64,000 nucleotides of DNA, taken from NCBI RefSeq assembly GCF_001642805.2, contig NZ_CP016948.1:2542001-2606000 (forward strand), given 5' to 3'. Below are positions 1-9,457 of this stretch, one piece after another (the first letter of the stretch is position 1; each line of letters opens with the position of its first letter). The notes beneath the pieces are model-generated. The model saw nothing but the letters and a program-made list of their open reading frames with translations, had not been told where the DNA came from and searched no databases. Both the position numbers and the translations under genes were made by a program. Origin of the DNA: Serratia surfactantfaciens. GTDB lineage: Bacteria; Pseudomonadota; Gammaproteobacteria; Enterobacterales; Enterobacteriaceae.

Positions 1-1
1 T

Positions 2-328
2 TTGGCCCGTTACTCCGCCTTCAGCAGCTGGTTGCAACATCAGGTCCGCATCACCAAAACCCGCCGCAGCCATTATGACCATCTGATGCTGCAACTGCAT
101 GACGCGATGAAGGCCGACAGCGATTATCAGCAACGGGGTCCGCAGCTGGCGCTGGAGTTCCCGCCGGGCAGCAGTTGGATTTGCTTCTCGGATCAAACGC
201 CGCACGCCGCGATGGGCGGCCAGTTTATGCTGGAGCAGACCTTCCTGTTGCCGGTGAATAAAATGCAGGATCCGCAGCGTTCGCCGCTGAAAGTGCTGGA
301 ACAGCTGCGCGGGCAGCCGCTGATCTGA
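2..328 (+). CDS. Kdo hydroxylase (KdoO-like), 3' end only
   Basis: This is the C-terminal 108 residues of a protein whose start lies upstream of the window; the first visible codon (TTG, Leu) is internal. The sequence resembles the C-terminus of the Fe(II)/2-oxoglutarate-dependent 3-deoxy-D-manno-octulosonic acid hydroxylases, which hydroxylate Kdo to Ko in the lipopolysaccharide inner core. Supporting motifs are SHYDHLMLQLHD and a late QTPHAAMGGQFMLEQTF with the distal His, followed by the family-typical DPQRSPLKVLEQL end. The gene converges on paaZ and is separated from it by a GC-rich hairpin. The assignment rests on the C-terminus only, so the family is likely but unproven. Confidence 0.72.
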   Translation: MARYSAFSSWLQHQVRITKTRRSHYDHLMLQLHDAMKADSDYQQRGPQLALEFPPGSSWICFSDQTPHAAMGGQFMLEQTFLLPVNKMQDPQRSPLKVLEQLRGQPLI

Positions 329-334
329 ATGACT

Positions 335-361
335 CGCCGCCGCCGGCACCCGGCGGCGGCG
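335..361. terminator. GC-rich hairpin between convergent genes
   Basis: There is a perfect 12-bp stem (335-346 with 350-361) and a 3-base loop between the convergent ends of the Kdo hydroxylase gene and paaZ. It has no U-tract on either strand, so it is a probable bidirectional barrier rather than a textbook intrinsic terminator. Confidence 0.5.
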
Positions 362-370
362 AAGCGCGCA

Positions 371-2437
371 TTATGCCTCGAAGTCCCCTTGCTGACGCGC
401 CACCAGCGTCAGGATGCTGTACAGCGCCACCGGCTGCTGTTCCTGATTCAGCACCTGCACATCCCACACCACCACGCCATGCGGCCGATCTTCGGCGGTT
501 TTCTGCGGCTTGCGGATCTTCTTCTTGCAGGTTAACCGCACCTGAATGGTGTCACCGATCTTCACCGGTTCAATAAAGCGCAGATTTTCCATGCCGTAGT
601 TGGCGATTACCGGCCCAACGGCAGCGTCGACAAACAGCCCGGCAGCGGCGGACACCACAAAGTAACCGTGCGCCACCCGCTCGCCGAACAGCGAATCGGC
701 AGCGCCGATCTTGTCCATGTGCGCGTAAAAATGGTCGCCGCTCAGGCAGGCGAAGTTGACGATATCCGCCTCGGTCACGGTGCGGCGCGCGGTCAACAGG
801 CTATCGCCAAGCTGCAGCTGCTCGAAATATTTGCGGAACGGATGCACCGGATGCTCGGCGACCGGCGCGCCGCGCACCCATTCACCGCCGATGGCCGCCA
901 GCATCGCCGGGCTGCCCTGGATCGCCGTACGCTGCATATAATGTTTCACCGCGCGCAGCCCGCCCAGCTCTTCGCCACCGCCGGCGCGCCCCGGGCCGCC
1001 GTGCACCAGCATCGGCAACGGCGAGCCGTGGCCGGTGGATTCCGCCGCCGCCTGCTCATCCAAAATCAACATACGTCCGTGAGCGCAGGCCGCCGCGCGG
1101 ATAAAGCGCTTGGCCAGCGCCGGGTCGGCGGTCACCAGCGATCCCGCCAGGCTGCCCTGCCCCAGCAACGCCAGCGCGATCGCCTGCTCGGTATCCGCAT
1201 ACGGCATCAGCGTCGCCACCGGGCCGAAGGCCTCGGTACCGTGCACCGCCTGATGGGTGAACGGATCGGCGCAATACAGCAGAGTCGGCGGATAAAATGC
1301 GCCACCGCGCGCGCCGTCCCCCAGCACGTCCAGCTTATCCAGGGCTGCGCCGCACAGCGGCTCGCAACCGTTGCGCAGCAGGAACTCCACCTTGCTTTGC
1401 ACATCATCACGCTGTTCGTGGCTGACCAACGCCCCCATGCGCACCTGCTCCAGCTGCGGGTCGCCCAGCGTCACGCCTGACAGTCGCTGCAGCAAGGCCT
1501 GACGCACCGCCGCCACCTGCGACGCCGGCACGATGATGCGGCGGATCGCGGTGCATTTCTGCCCCGCCTTGGCGGTCATTTCACGACACACCTCTTTAAT
1601 AAACAGGGCAAATTCCGGCATTTCCGGCGTCACGTCCTCCGCCAACACGCAGCAGTTGAGCGAATCCGCCTCCATGGTGAACGCGATCGATTTCTCCAAC
1701 AGGCGCGGATGCGCGCGCAGCCGCTGGCCGGTCTGCGCCGAACCGGTGAACGTGACCGCATCCTGATAATCCAGGTGCGCAAACATGTCGCCAACGCCGC
1801 CGCACACCAGCTGCAGCGCCCCTTCCGGCACCAGGCCGCTGTCGACGATCAGCCTGACCATCGCCTGCGTCAACTGCGCGGTGGCGGTGGCCGGCTTGAT
1901 GATGGCCGGCATGCCCGCCAGCCAGGTCGGCGCCAGTTTTTCCAACATCCCCCAGCACGGGAAGTTGAAGGCATTGATATGCAGCGCTACGCCCGGGCGC
2001 GAGGTCAGAACATGGCGGGCGGCGAATTGCGCCTGCTTCGACAGCGGGATCAGCTCATCTTCCGGCCACAGCGTATCGTCCGGCAGATCGCGGCCGGCCA
2101 TGCCGGCATAAGCGAACAGCGTCGCGATGCCGCCTTCGATATCGACCCAGCCGTCGCTGCGCGTCGCCCCGGTTTGATAGGAGATCTGATACAGCGCCTC
2201 TTTATGCGCCAGCAGGTGCTTCGCCACCGCTTTCAACATCTGGGCGCGCTGCTGGAACGTCATTTTCGCCAGCGCCGGGCCGCCGTGGCTGCGGGCATAG
2301 CTCAGGCTGGCCGCTAACGGCAGGCCGTCGGAGCAGACCTGGAACAGCACTTCGCCGGTCACGGCGTGGCGGATCTCGCGGCCCTCTCCCTGCCCATATA
2401 CCCAGGCGCCAGAAAGATAACTGTGTAACTGCTGCAT
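371..2437 (-). CDS. paaZ: Oxepin-CoA hydrolase / 3-oxo-5,6-dehydrosuberyl-CoA semialdehyde dehydrogenase
   Basis: This bifunctional ring-opening enzyme of the phenylacetyl-CoA pathway hydrolyses oxepin-CoA and oxidises the resulting semialdehyde with NADP+. It has 688 residues. The N-terminal two thirds are an aldehyde dehydrogenase domain ([19 protein letters not shown], catalytic Cys in [11 protein letters not shown]). The C-terminal third is a MaoC-type hot-dog hydratase ([14 protein letters not shown]). It aligns almost end to end with E. coli PaaZ. The start at MQQLHSYL is chosen because GGAGGG lies just upstream (GGAGGGCACATG); an in-frame ATG 18 bases earlier has no such site. It diverges from paaABC and shares its control region. 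Confidence 0.96.
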   Translation of the reverse strand: MQQLHSYLSGAWVYGQGEGREIRHAVTGEVLFQVCSDGLPLAASLSYARSHGGPALAKMTFQQRAQMLKAVAKHLLAHKEALYQISYQTGATRSDGWVDIEGGIATLFAYAGMAGRDLPDDTLWPEDELIPLSKQAQFAARHVLTSRPGVALHINAFNFPCWGMLEKLAPTWLAGMPAIIKPATATAQLTQAMVRLIVDSGLVPEGALQLVCGGVGDMFAHLDYQDAVTFTGSAQTGQRLRAHPRLLEKSIAFTMEADSLNCCVLAEDVTPEMPEFALFIKEVCREMTAKAGQKCTAIRRIIVPASQVAAVRQALLQRLSGVTLGDPQLEQVRMGALVSHEQRDDVQSKVEFLLRNGCEPLCGAALDKLDVLGDGARGGAFYPPTLLYCADPFTHQAVHGTEAFGPVATLMPYADTEQAIALALLGQGSLAGSLVTADPALAKRFIRAAACAHGRMLILDEQAAAESTGHGSPLPMLVHGGPGRAGGGEELGGLRAVKHYMQRTAIQGSPAMLAAIGGEWVRGAPVAEHPVHPFRKYFEQLQLGDSLLTARRTVTEADIVNFACLSGDHFYAHMDKIGAADSLFGERVAHGYFVVSAAAGLFVDAAVGPVIANYGMENLRFIEPVKIGDTIQVRLTCKKKIRKPQKTAEDRPHGVVVWDVQVLNQEQQPVALYSILTLVARQQGDFEA

Positions 2438-2599
2438 GTGCCCTCCAAAATTCATAAATTTTCACCATACAGCTTAATTACGTATCACATAAATGCCAGT
2501 CAACGCCAAACTCAATTTTAACAAAAAGAGAACAAAAGGCACCACCAGGCCGCTCACCCTGCCGTTAACACGGAATTAACCACCTTATTTATCAAATTA

Positions 2600-2612
2600 A
2601 ATCAACAAATTA
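2600..2612 (+). promoter_or_regulatory. IHF consensus site in the paaZ-paaA control region
   Basis: The 13 bases AATCAACAAATTA match the IHF consensus WATCAANNNNTTR at every position. E. coli paa promoters are known to need IHF as well as CRP, so a site here fits. It lies in an AT-rich stretch about 155 bases upstream of paaA. Confidence 0.6.
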
Positions 2613-2623
2613 ATATCACACCC

Positions 2624-2639
2624 TGTGATTGAGCTCGCA
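2624..2639. promoter_or_regulatory. CRP-binding site for the paa promoters
   Basis: TGTGATTGAGCTCGCA matches the CRP palindrome TGTGA-N6-TCACA at 9 of 10 key positions. It lies between divergent paaZ and paaA, consistent with the catabolite control described for E. coli paa. A weak -35-like TTGATC sits at 2658-2663. Confidence 0.62.
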
Positions 2640-2700
2640 AAACCACATAAATCTCGTTTGATCTTTTTGTTATCAGTTTGTAGCCTTATGGTTAGTTAAA

Positions 2701-2742
2701 GTGATTCACATTTTTGTGTTTAATGTGAAAAATACGAATCAC
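2701..2742. promoter_or_regulatory. PaaX operator (GTGATTC ... GAATCAC)
   Basis: The inverted repeat GTGATTC (2701-2707) and GAATCAC (2736-2742) flanks 28 bases just before the paaA ribosome site. The half-site matches the core RTGATTC of the PaaX box described in E. coli. Phenylacetyl-CoA-responsive PaaX, encoded at 12,498, is the expected ligand. Confidence 0.68.
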
Positions 2743-2754
2743 CAAGAGGCAAGC

Positions 2755-3693
2755 ATGACAACTGAAGCACAGTACCAGCAGCATTTCGACGACAAGATCG
2801 CGGCGGATATCGCTATCGAGGCCAAAGACTGGATGCCGGACGCCTACCGTCAGAACCTGATTCGGCAGATCGGCCAACACGCCCACTCGGAAGTCATCGG
2901 CATGCTGCCGGAAGCCAACTGGCTGACGCGCGCCCCCACGCTGCGCCGCAAGGCGGTGCTGCTGGCCAAAGTGCAGGATGAGGCCGGCCACGGTCTGTAC
3001 CTCTACAGCGCCGCCGAGACCCTCGGTTGTTCACGCCAGGACATCTACCAAAAGATGCTCGACGGCAAGATGAAGTACTCCTCTATCTTCAATTATCCCA
3101 CGCTCAACTGGGCGGATATCGGCGTGATCGGCTGGCTGGTCGACGGCGCCGCCATCGTCAACCAGGTGGCGTTATGCCGTGCGTCCTACGGTCCCTATGC
3201 GCGGGCGATGGTGAAAATCTGCAAAGAGGAAAGCTTCCACCAGCGCCAGGGCTATGAGGCGGTGATGGCGATGGCCAACGGCAGCGACACGCAACGCGCC
3301 ATGCTGCAGGACGCCATCGATCGCTTCTGGTGGCCGGTGCTGATGATGTTCGGCCCGAGCGACGCCGACTCCCCGCACAGCGCCCAAAGCATGGCGTGGA
3401 AAATCAAACGCCACAGCAACGATGAGCTGCGGCAGAAATTCGTCGACAACACCGTGCCGCAGCTTGAGGCGCTGGGCATGACGGCGCCGGACCCGGACCT
3501 TATCTGGGACGATGCCGCCGGCCACTATCGCTTCGGCGAGATCGACTGGAGCGAACTGCATGAGGTGATCAAAGGACGCGGCCAGTGCAACCACGAACGC
3601 CTGCAGGCCAAGCGCCGCGCCTGGGAAGACGGCGCCTGGGTGCGCGACGGCGCCATGGCCCACGCCGCGAAAAACGCCGCCTCCGCCGCATAG
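2755..3693 (+). CDS. paaA: Phenylacetyl-CoA 1,2-epoxidase, catalytic subunit A
   Basis: This is the catalytic alpha subunit of the diiron multicomponent epoxidase PaaABCE, which converts phenylacetyl-CoA to the ring-1,2-epoxide. It is 312 residues long. Ferritin-like carboxylate/His ligands are visible as DEAGH (residues 75-79) and EESFH (158-162). The ATG at 2755 follows an AGAGG ribosome site; an apparent longer reading frame begins with GTG inside the PaaX operator and is rejected. It is the first gene of the eleven-gene paaA-K operon. Confidence 0.97.
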   Translation: MTTEAQYQQHFDDKIAADIAIEAKDWMPDAYRQNLIRQIGQHAHSEVIGMLPEANWLTRAPTLRRKAVLLAKVQDEAGHGLYLYSAAETLGCSRQDIYQKMLDGKMKYSSIFNYPTLNWADIGVIGWLVDGAAIVNQVALCRASYGPYARAMVKICKEESFHQRQGYEAVMAMANGSDTQRAMLQDAIDRFWWPVLMMFGPSDADSPHSAQSMAWKIKRHSNDELRQKFVDNTVPQLEALGMTAPDPDLIWDDAAGHYRFGEIDWSELHEVIKGRGQCNHERLQAKRRAWEDGAWVRDGAMAHAAKNAASAA

Positions 3694-3714
3694 CCACCAT
3701 AAGGAATCGAGATC

Positions 3715-4002
3715 ATGAGCCACGTTGAATGGCCGCTGTATGAAGTGTTTATCCGCAGCAAACAAGGGTTGGCGCATCGCCACGTCGGCAGCCTGCACGC
3801 CGCCGACGACCAAATGGCGCTCGAAAACGCCCGCGACGCTTACACCCGCCGCAATGAAGGCTGCTCGATTTGGGTGGTGCAGTCGCGCCATCTGATCGCC
3901 TCGCAGCCGGAAGATCGCGGCGCGTTCTTCGATCCGTCCGAAGACAAGATCTACCGTCATCCGACGTTTTACACCATTCCCGACGGCATCAAGAACATGT
4001 AG
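3715..4002 (+). CDS. paaB: Phenylacetyl-CoA epoxidase subunit B
   Basis: This small 95-residue subunit of PaaABCE is needed for assembly of the larger (AC)/B complex. It opens with WPLYEVFIRSKQGLAHRHVG, which is typical for PaaB, and ends YTIPDGIKNM. It lies 21 bases after paaA and 8 bases before paaC, within the same operon. Confidence 0.96.
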   Translation: MSHVEWPLYEVFIRSKQGLAHRHVGSLHAADDQMALENARDAYTRRNEGCSIWVVQSRHLIASQPEDRGAFFDPSEDKIYRHPTFYTIPDGIKNM

Positions 4003-4010
4003 AGGCGACC

Positions 4011-4769
4011 ATGACGGTTAACGATCCGCGCATCAGCTATTTGCTTCGCCAGGGCGACACGCCTCTGATCCTCGCCCAGCGCCTGTGCGCCTGGTGCGGC
4101 CACGCGCCCGAGCTGGAGATCGATCTGGCGTTGGCCAACATCGGGCTCGACCTGCTCGGCCAGGCGCGCAACTTCCTGGGCTACGCCGCCGAACTGGCCG
4201 GGCCGCCCTGCAGCGAAGACAGCCTGGCCTTCGGCCGTGACGAGCGCCAGTTTCACAACCTGCTGTTGGCGGAACAGCCGAACGGCGGTTTCAACGACAC
4301 GCTGGTGCGCCAGTTCCTGCTCGACGCCTACCACGTGCAGCTGCACCAAGGGCTGAGCCGCAGCCGCGATGCGCAGATCGCCGCCATCGCCGCCAAGTCG
4401 TTGAAGGAAGCCGACTATCATCTGCGCTTCAGCCACGGCTGGATGATCCGCCTGGGCGACGGCAACGACGTCAGCCACGACAAGATCCAACAGTCGCTGG
4501 ATAACCTGTGGCGCTTCACCGCCGAGCTGTTCCACGCCGACGAGCTGGAACTGGCGTTGGCGGAGCAAGGCGTCGCCGTCGATCCGCGCGAACTGCAGGC
4601 CCCCTGGCAGGCTCAGGTGGAAGAGACGCTGCGCCAGGCGACATTGACGCCGCCTGCCGAGCAGGCGTTCCGTCACGGCGGCAAACAAGGGCGACACAGC
4701 GAACACCTCGGCCCGCTGCTGGCGGAGATGCAGTTCCTGCAGCGCGCCTATCCAAACGGTCAGTGGTAG
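4011..4769 (+). CDS. paaC: Phenylacetyl-CoA epoxidase subunit C
   Basis: This is the structural partner of PaaA, with the same ferritin-like fold and a degenerate metal site. It has 252 residues. The conserved start region LCAWCGHAPELEIDLALANIGLDLLGQ is split across helix 1, and the C-terminus is typical of PaaC. The ATG at 4011 is chosen because it follows GAGGCGACC and sits immediately after paaB; a longer frame starting within paaB is not credible. Confidence 0.95.
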   Translation: MTVNDPRISYLLRQGDTPLILAQRLCAWCGHAPELEIDLALANIGLDLLGQARNFLGYAAELAGPPCSEDSLAFGRDERQFHNLLLAEQPNGGFNDTLVRQFLLDAYHVQLHQGLSRSRDAQIAAIAAKSLKEADYHLRFSHGWMIRLGDGNDVSHDKIQQSLDNLWRFTAELFHADELELALAEQGVAVDPRELQAPWQAQVEETLRQATLTPPAEQAFRHGGKQGRHSEHLGPLLAEMQFLQRAYPNGQW

Positions 4770-4778
4770 GAGGCCGCG

Positions 4779-5276
4779 ATGAACGTCACTCGTTTGCAAC
4801 CCGCCGAAATTCCGCAGATTTGGCACTGCCTGCAGCAGATCAGCGATCCCGAACTGCCGGTGCTGTCGATCACCGATTTGGGCATGGTGCGCGACGTGGC
4901 GCGCGACGGCACCGGCTGGCGCGTGACCTTCACCCCAACCTACTCCGGCTGCCCGGCCACCGAATTTCTGCTCAACGCCATCGAGCAGCGGCTGGCGGAA
5001 GCCGGTTTCAGCCCGGTGCAGGTTGAGATCCGCCTCAGCCCGGCCTGGACCACCGACTGGATGAACGCCGACGCCCGCGAACGGCTGCGGCAATACGGCG
5101 TGGCGCCGCCGCAGGGCCACACCTGCGATCGTCCGCACGCCCACGGCCCGGTAGCCTGCCCGCGCTGCGGCAGCACCCACAGCGAGAAGATCAGCGAGTT
5201 CGGCTCCACCGCCTGTAAAGCGCTGTATCGCTGCTGCGACTGCCGGGAACCGTTCGACTACTTCAAATGCATATAG
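4779..5276 (+). CDS. paaD: PaaD, Fe-S/diiron maturation factor of the epoxidase
   Basis: This 165-residue protein has an N-terminal MIP18/DUF59 domain (ISDPELPVLSITDLGMVRDV) followed by a C-terminal zinc-ribbon-like segment with CPRCGS and CCDC pairs. PaaD is not part of the purified epoxidase but is required in vivo, probably for cofactor assembly. It lies 9 bases after paaC and 13 before paaE. Confidence 0.94.
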   Translation: MNVTRLQPAEIPQIWHCLQQISDPELPVLSITDLGMVRDVARDGTGWRVTFTPTYSGCPATEFLLNAIEQRLAEAGFSPVQVEIRLSPAWTTDWMNADARERLRQYGVAPPQGHTCDRPHAHGPVACPRCGSTHSEKISEFGSTACKALYRCCDCREPFDYFKCI

Positions 5277-5289
5277 GAGCGCTGACACC

Positions 5290-6348
5290 ATGACGGTCTT
5301 TCATCGCCTGAACGTCGCCGCCATCGAGCGCGAAACGCCGGACGCCGTAGCCATCACGCTGCGCGTGCCCGAAGAACTGCAAAACCAATACCGCTATACC
5401 CCCGGCCAGCACCTGACGCTCAAGGCGTTGGTCAACGGCGAAGAGCTGCGGCGTTGCTACTCCATCTGCAGTTCACCGCAGGAAGGCCTGCTGCAGATCG
5501 GCGTGAAAGCGATCGATCAGGGCCGTTTCTCCGGCTTCGTCAACCGCATGCTGAAGGTCGGCGATGCGCTGGAGGTGATGGTGCCGCAGGGGCGCTTCGG
5601 CTATCAACCGCAGGCGGAGCGCAGCGGCAACTACCTGGCGATCGCCGCCGGTTCCGGCATCACGCCGATGCTGTCGATCATCAAGGCGACGCTGCAGCTC
5701 GAACCGGGCAGCAGTTTCACCCTGATCTACGGCAACCGCAACAGCAGAACCATGATGTTCAAAGAAGCGCTGTCGGATTTGAAAAACCGCTACCCACAGC
5801 GTTTTCAGCAGCTGTACCTGTTCAGCCAGGAGAGCCTCGACAGCCCGCTGCTCAGCGGCCGCATCGACCGCGAACGCCTGGCGGCGATCGGCGGCGCGCT
5901 GCTGGATTTCCGCGACTATGACCACGCCTTCATTTGCGGGCCGGAATCGATGATGGACGACGCGCAAACCGTACTCGAACAGGCCGGGGTACCGGCCAAT
6001 CACATCCACAGCGAGCGCTTCAACACCAGCGGCCTGGTCGCCCGCCCGCGCAGCAGCGGCGATCGCAACGCCACCCGGGTGGCGATCCTGCTCGACGGCC
6101 GCCGGTTGGATATTGAGGTCGGCGAACAGGACGACAGCATTCTCGACGCGGCGCTGCGCCAGGGCGCCGACCTGCCCTACGCCTGCAAAGGCGGCGTGTG
6201 CGCCACCTGCAAATGCCGGCTGAAGGCCGGCCAGGTGGAGATGGGCGTCAACTACAGCCTGGAGCCGGACCAGTTGGCCGCGGGCTATGTATTGAGCTGC
6301 CAGTCGTGGCCGAAAGGCGACGGCGTGGTGTTGGACTTCGACGTCTAG
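5290..6348 (+). CDS. paaE: Phenylacetyl-CoA epoxidase reductase, subunit E
   Basis: This NADPH-dependent reductase passes electrons to the PaaA diiron centre. It has 352 residues in the order FAD domain (RCYSICSSPQEG), NAD(P) domain (AAGSGITPMLSI) and a C-terminal plant-type [2Fe-2S] domain with CKGGVCATCKCRLKAG near residue 298. Length and order match E. coli PaaE. Confidence 0.96.
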   Translation: MTVFHRLNVAAIERETPDAVAITLRVPEELQNQYRYTPGQHLTLKALVNGEELRRCYSICSSPQEGLLQIGVKAIDQGRFSGFVNRMLKVGDALEVMVPQGRFGYQPQAERSGNYLAIAAGSGITPMLSIIKATLQLEPGSSFTLIYGNRNSRTMMFKEALSDLKNRYPQRFQQLYLFSQESLDSPLLSGRIDRERLAAIGGALLDFRDYDHAFICGPESMMDDAQTVLEQAGVPANHIHSERFNTSGLVARPRSSGDRNATRVAILLDGRRLDIEVGEQDDSILDAALRQGADLPYACKGGVCATCKCRLKAGQVEMGVNYSLEPDQLAAGYVLSCQSWPKGDGVVLDFDV

Positions 6349-6356
6349 GAGCCGCG

Positions 6357-7130
6357 ATGGACACCCCTTTCATTTTACGCCAACAACAACACCGGGTGGT
6401 CACGCTGACGCTGCACCGCCCGGAGGCGCGCAACGCCCTGAGCACCCCCTGCCTGGAGCAGCTGGTGTCTCTGCTGGAGCAGGCCGATGCCGACCGCGGC
6501 GTGGGCGCCGTGGTGATCGCCGGCGCGGCGCGTTTCTTCGCCGCCGGTGCCGATCTGCGCGAACTGCAGCAGCAGGATGTGCCGGCCGCCCTGGCGGACA
6601 GCCGTCCGCAGCTGTGGCAGCGGCTGGCGCAGTTCGGCAAGCCGCTGCTGGCGGCGGTAAACGGTTATGCATTGGGTGCCGGCTGCGAACTGGCGCTGGC
6701 CTGCGACATCGTCATCGGCGGTGAAAGCGCCCGCTTCGGCCTGCCGGAGATCACCCTTGGTCTGATGCCGGGCGCCGGAGGTACCCAACGCCTGATCCGC
6801 TGCGTCGGCAAATCGCGCGCCAGCCAGATGGTGCTGACCGGCGAAGCCATCGACGCCCGCACCGCGCTGCAGGCCGGCCTTATCAGCGAAGTGTGCGTCG
6901 ATGCTCTGACGCTGGAACGCACACAGCAGATTGCCGAGCGCATCAGCCGTCAGGCGCCGCTGGCGCTGCGCGCCGCCAAACAGGCGCTGAAACAGGCCGA
7001 GGAGACCGGTCTTAGCCAGGGGCTTGCGATGGAACGTCAGCAGTTCGTCACCCTGGCCGCCACCGACGATCGCCGCGAAGGCATCGCCGCCTTTTTCGAA
7101 AAACGTACGCCAAACTATCAGGGGCGCTGA
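6357..7130 (+). CDS. paaF: 2,3-dehydroadipyl-CoA hydratase
   Basis: This 257-residue crotonase hydrates 2,3-dehydroadipyl-CoA to 3-hydroxyadipyl-CoA late in the pathway. The crotonase signature runs GADLREL, GYALGAGCELALACDIVIGG, then the two catalytic-Glu regions (LPEITLGLMPGAGGTQRL). The start at ATG 6357 follows GGAG eight nucleotides after the paaE stop; an upstream in-frame ORF lies within paaE. The next gene, paaG, starts 3 bases after its stop. Confidence 0.94.
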   Translation: MDTPFILRQQQHRVVTLTLHRPEARNALSTPCLEQLVSLLEQADADRGVGAVVIAGAARFFAAGADLRELQQQDVPAALADSRPQLWQRLAQFGKPLLAAVNGYALGAGCELALACDIVIGGESARFGLPEITLGLMPGAGGTQRLIRCVGKSRASQMVLTGEAIDARTALQAGLISEVCVDALTLERTQQIAERISRQAPLALRAAKQALKQAEETGLSQGLAMERQQFVTLAATDDRREGIAAFFEKRTPNYQGR

Positions 7131-7133
7131 TTT

Positions 7134-7925
7134 ATGGATAACGCATTGATTCTCAGCCATCTCGACGCCGGCGTGTTGACGCTGACCCTCAACCGTCCGG
7201 ATCGGCTCAACAGCTTTAACGACGAGATGCATCGCCAGCTGAGCGAGGCGCTGACGCAAGCCGAGCGCGACGACAACGTGCGCTGCCTGCTGATCGCCGG
7301 CGCCGGGCGCGGTTTCTGCGCCGGGCAGGATCTCAACGATCGCAACGTCAGCGCCGATCAACAGGCGCCGGATCTCGGCCTGTCGGTCGAACGTTTCTAC
7401 AACCCCCTGATCCGCCGTCTGACCGCCCTGCCCAAGCCGGTGGTGTGTGCGGTCAACGGCGTGGCGGCCGGCGCCGGTGCCGCGCTGGCTTTGGCGTGCG
7501 ACATCGTCATCGCCGCCGACAACGCCAGCTTTATTCAGTCTTTCTGCCGCCTGGGGCTGGTGCCGGACTCCGGCGGCAGCTGGTTCCTGCCGCGGCTGGC
7601 CGGCCACGCCCGCGCGATGGGCATGGCGCTGCTGGGCGACAAAATCAGCGCCCAACAGGCGCTGGAGTGGGGCATGATCTGGCAGGTGGTGCCGGCGGAG
7701 GAATTGGCCGATCGCACGCAAACGCTGGCGCGCCATCTGGCCACTCAGCCAACCTACGGTCTGGGCCTTATCAAGAAAGCCATCTATAGCTCGGCCACCA
7801 ACAGCCTCGATCAGCAGCTCGATCTGGAGCGCGATCTGCAGCGATTGGGCGGCCGCAGCGACGACTACCGCGAAGGCGTCAGCGCGTTCTTCGCCAAACG
7901 CACCCCGAACTTCAGCGGGAAATAG
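7134..7925 (+). CDS. paaG: 1,2-epoxyphenylacetyl-CoA isomerase
   Basis: This 263-residue crotonase-fold isomerase converts ring-1,2-epoxyphenylacetyl-CoA to oxepin-CoA and also shifts double bonds in later intermediates. The crotonase core is visible (FCAGQDLNDR, GVAAGAGAALALACDIVIA, FCRLGLVPDSGGSWFLPRL); Asp in LVPDSGG replaces one of the Glu residues of hydratases, as in PaaG. It is tightly packed between paaF and paaH. Confidence 0.94.
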   Translation: MDNALILSHLDAGVLTLTLNRPDRLNSFNDEMHRQLSEALTQAERDDNVRCLLIAGAGRGFCAGQDLNDRNVSADQQAPDLGLSVERFYNPLIRRLTALPKPVVCAVNGVAAGAGAALALACDIVIAADNASFIQSFCRLGLVPDSGGSWFLPRLAGHARAMGMALLGDKISAQQALEWGMIWQVVPAEELADRTQTLARHLATQPTYGLGLIKKAIYSSATNSLDQQLDLERDLQRLGGRSDDYREGVSAFFAKRTPNFSGK

Positions 7926-7927
7926 CC

Positions 7928-9457
7928 ATGAACGCGTCCCTTGTTAACGGCCGGGTGGCGGTGATCGGCGCCGGCACCATGGGCATCGGCATTGCGCAGG
8001 TGGCCGCTGCCGCCGGCCACCCGGTGCGGCTGTTCGATATCGCGCCCGCCGCCGCCCAGCGAGCGATCGACGAACTCGCTCGCCGCCTGCGGCAGCGGGT
8101 GGACGGCGGCAAGGCCGATGCCGCGACCACCGAAGCGCTGCTGGCGCGCCTCGAACGCGCCGACTCGCTCGAGCAACTGGCCGACTGCGCGCTGGTGATT
8201 GAAGCGGTGGCGGAAAACCTGGCGATTAAGCAGAGCCTGTTCCGCGATCTGGAAGCGGTCTGCTCGCCCGCGACGCTGTTCGCCAGCAATACCTCCTCGC
8301 TGTCGATCACCGCCATCGCCAGGGCATTGCAACACCCGGCGCGTATGGCCGGGCTGCACTTTTTCAACCCCGCGCCGCTGATGAAGCTGGTGGAGATCGT
8401 CAGCGGTCTGGAGACCGGTGCCGAAACCCTCGCCGCGCTGCAGGCCGTGGCGCAGCGTTGGGGTAAGCAGAGCGTTCTGTGCCGCTCAACGCCGGGATTC
8501 ATCGTCAACCGCGTGGCGCGGCCGTTCTATGCCGAAACCCTGCGCGCGCTGGAGGAACGGGTGGCCGACGCCGCCACGCTGGACGCGGTATTGCGCGACG
8601 CCGGCGGTTTCGCCATGGGCCCGCTGCAATTGACCGATCTGATCGGCCAGGACGTCAATTTCGCCGTGACCGAATCGGTGTATCAGGCCTTCTACCAGGA
8701 TCCGCGCTTCACCCCTTCGCTGGTGCAGCAGGAGTTGGTGGCCGCGGGGCACCTCGGCCGCAAATCCGGCCGCGGCTTCTACCGCTACGACACATCGCGC
8801 CCCGCCGCCGAGATCGCCTTTGCGCCGCCGGCGCAGGCCGCGCAGCCACAGCGCGTCACCTTGCACGGCGACTGGTCGCCGCTGGCCGATCTGGCGCAGC
8901 TGTTAAGCGAAAATGCGGGAGCGATCATACAACCTGGCCAGACCAGCCCGCACGTCACGATCGACGACGTTACACTGATGTTAACCAATGGTAAAACCGC
9001 CGGCCAGCTGGCCGACGAACGTGGAACGCCCGTGGTGCTGTTCGATCTCTGTGCCGACTATGCGCACGCCTCCGCCATCGCCATCAGCTGCGCGGAGCAA
9101 AACGGTGCGCAACACAATGCCAAAGCGATTCGCCTGCTGCAGTCCCTCGGCAAGCAGGTCATTCCGTTGCCGGATTACCCCGGCCTGCTGACGATGCGCA
9201 CCCTGGCCATGCTGGCCAACGAAGCGCTCGACGTGGTGAACAAAGGCGTTGCCAGCGCCGAAGATATCGATCTGGCGATGCTGCGCGGCGTCAACTACCC
9301 ACGCGGACCGTTGGCCTGGGGCGCCGCGCTTGGCTGGCGCCACATCCTGGCGACGCTGGAAAACCTGCAACGCTATTACGGCGAGGCGCGCTATCGCCCT
9401 ATGCCGCTGCTGCGCCGTTATGCTTCTCCCGCCTCTTTCCCAGGAGCCGAACAATGA
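7928..9457 (+). CDS. paaH: 3-hydroxyadipyl-CoA dehydrogenase
   Basis: This NAD+-dependent 3-hydroxyacyl-CoA dehydrogenase of 509 residues makes 3-oxoadipyl-CoA. The Rossmann motif VIGAGTMGIGIAQVAA lies at residues 13-28 and the catalytic His in GLHFFNPAPLMKLVE. The protein carries a second C-terminal 3HCDH domain (NYPRGPLAWGAALG), giving the long PaaH form. The stop overlaps the paaI start by four bases (ATGA), which suggests translational coupling. Confidence 0.95.
   Translation: MNASLVNGRVAVIGAGTMGIGIAQVAAAAGHPVRLFDIAPAAAQRAIDELARRLRQRVDGGKADAATTEALLARLERADSLEQLADCALVIEAVAENLAIKQSLFRDLEAVCSPATLFASNTSSLSITAIARALQHPARMAGLHFFNPAPLMKLVEIVSGLETGAETLAALQAVAQRWGKQSVLCRSTPGFIVNRVARPFYAETLRALEERVADAATLDAVLRDAGGFAMGPLQLTDLIGQDVNFAVTESVYQAFYQDPRFTPSLVQQELVAAGHLGRKSGRGFYRYDTSRPAAEIAFAPPAQAAQPQRVTLHGDWSPLADLAQLLSENAGAIIQPGQTSPHVTIDDVTLMLTNGKTAGQLADERGTPVVLFDLCADYAHASAIAISCAEQNGAQHNAKAIRLLQSLGKQVIPLPDYPGLLTMRTLAMLANEALDVVNKGVASAEDIDLAMLRGVNYPRGPLAWGAALGWRHILATLENLQRYYGEARYRPMPLLRRYASPASFPGAEQ

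Noticed and set aside
3969..5291. Long (440-codon) minus-strand ORF opposite paaC-paaD
   Set aside because: High-GC antisense artefact; paaC and paaD on the other strand are unambiguous.
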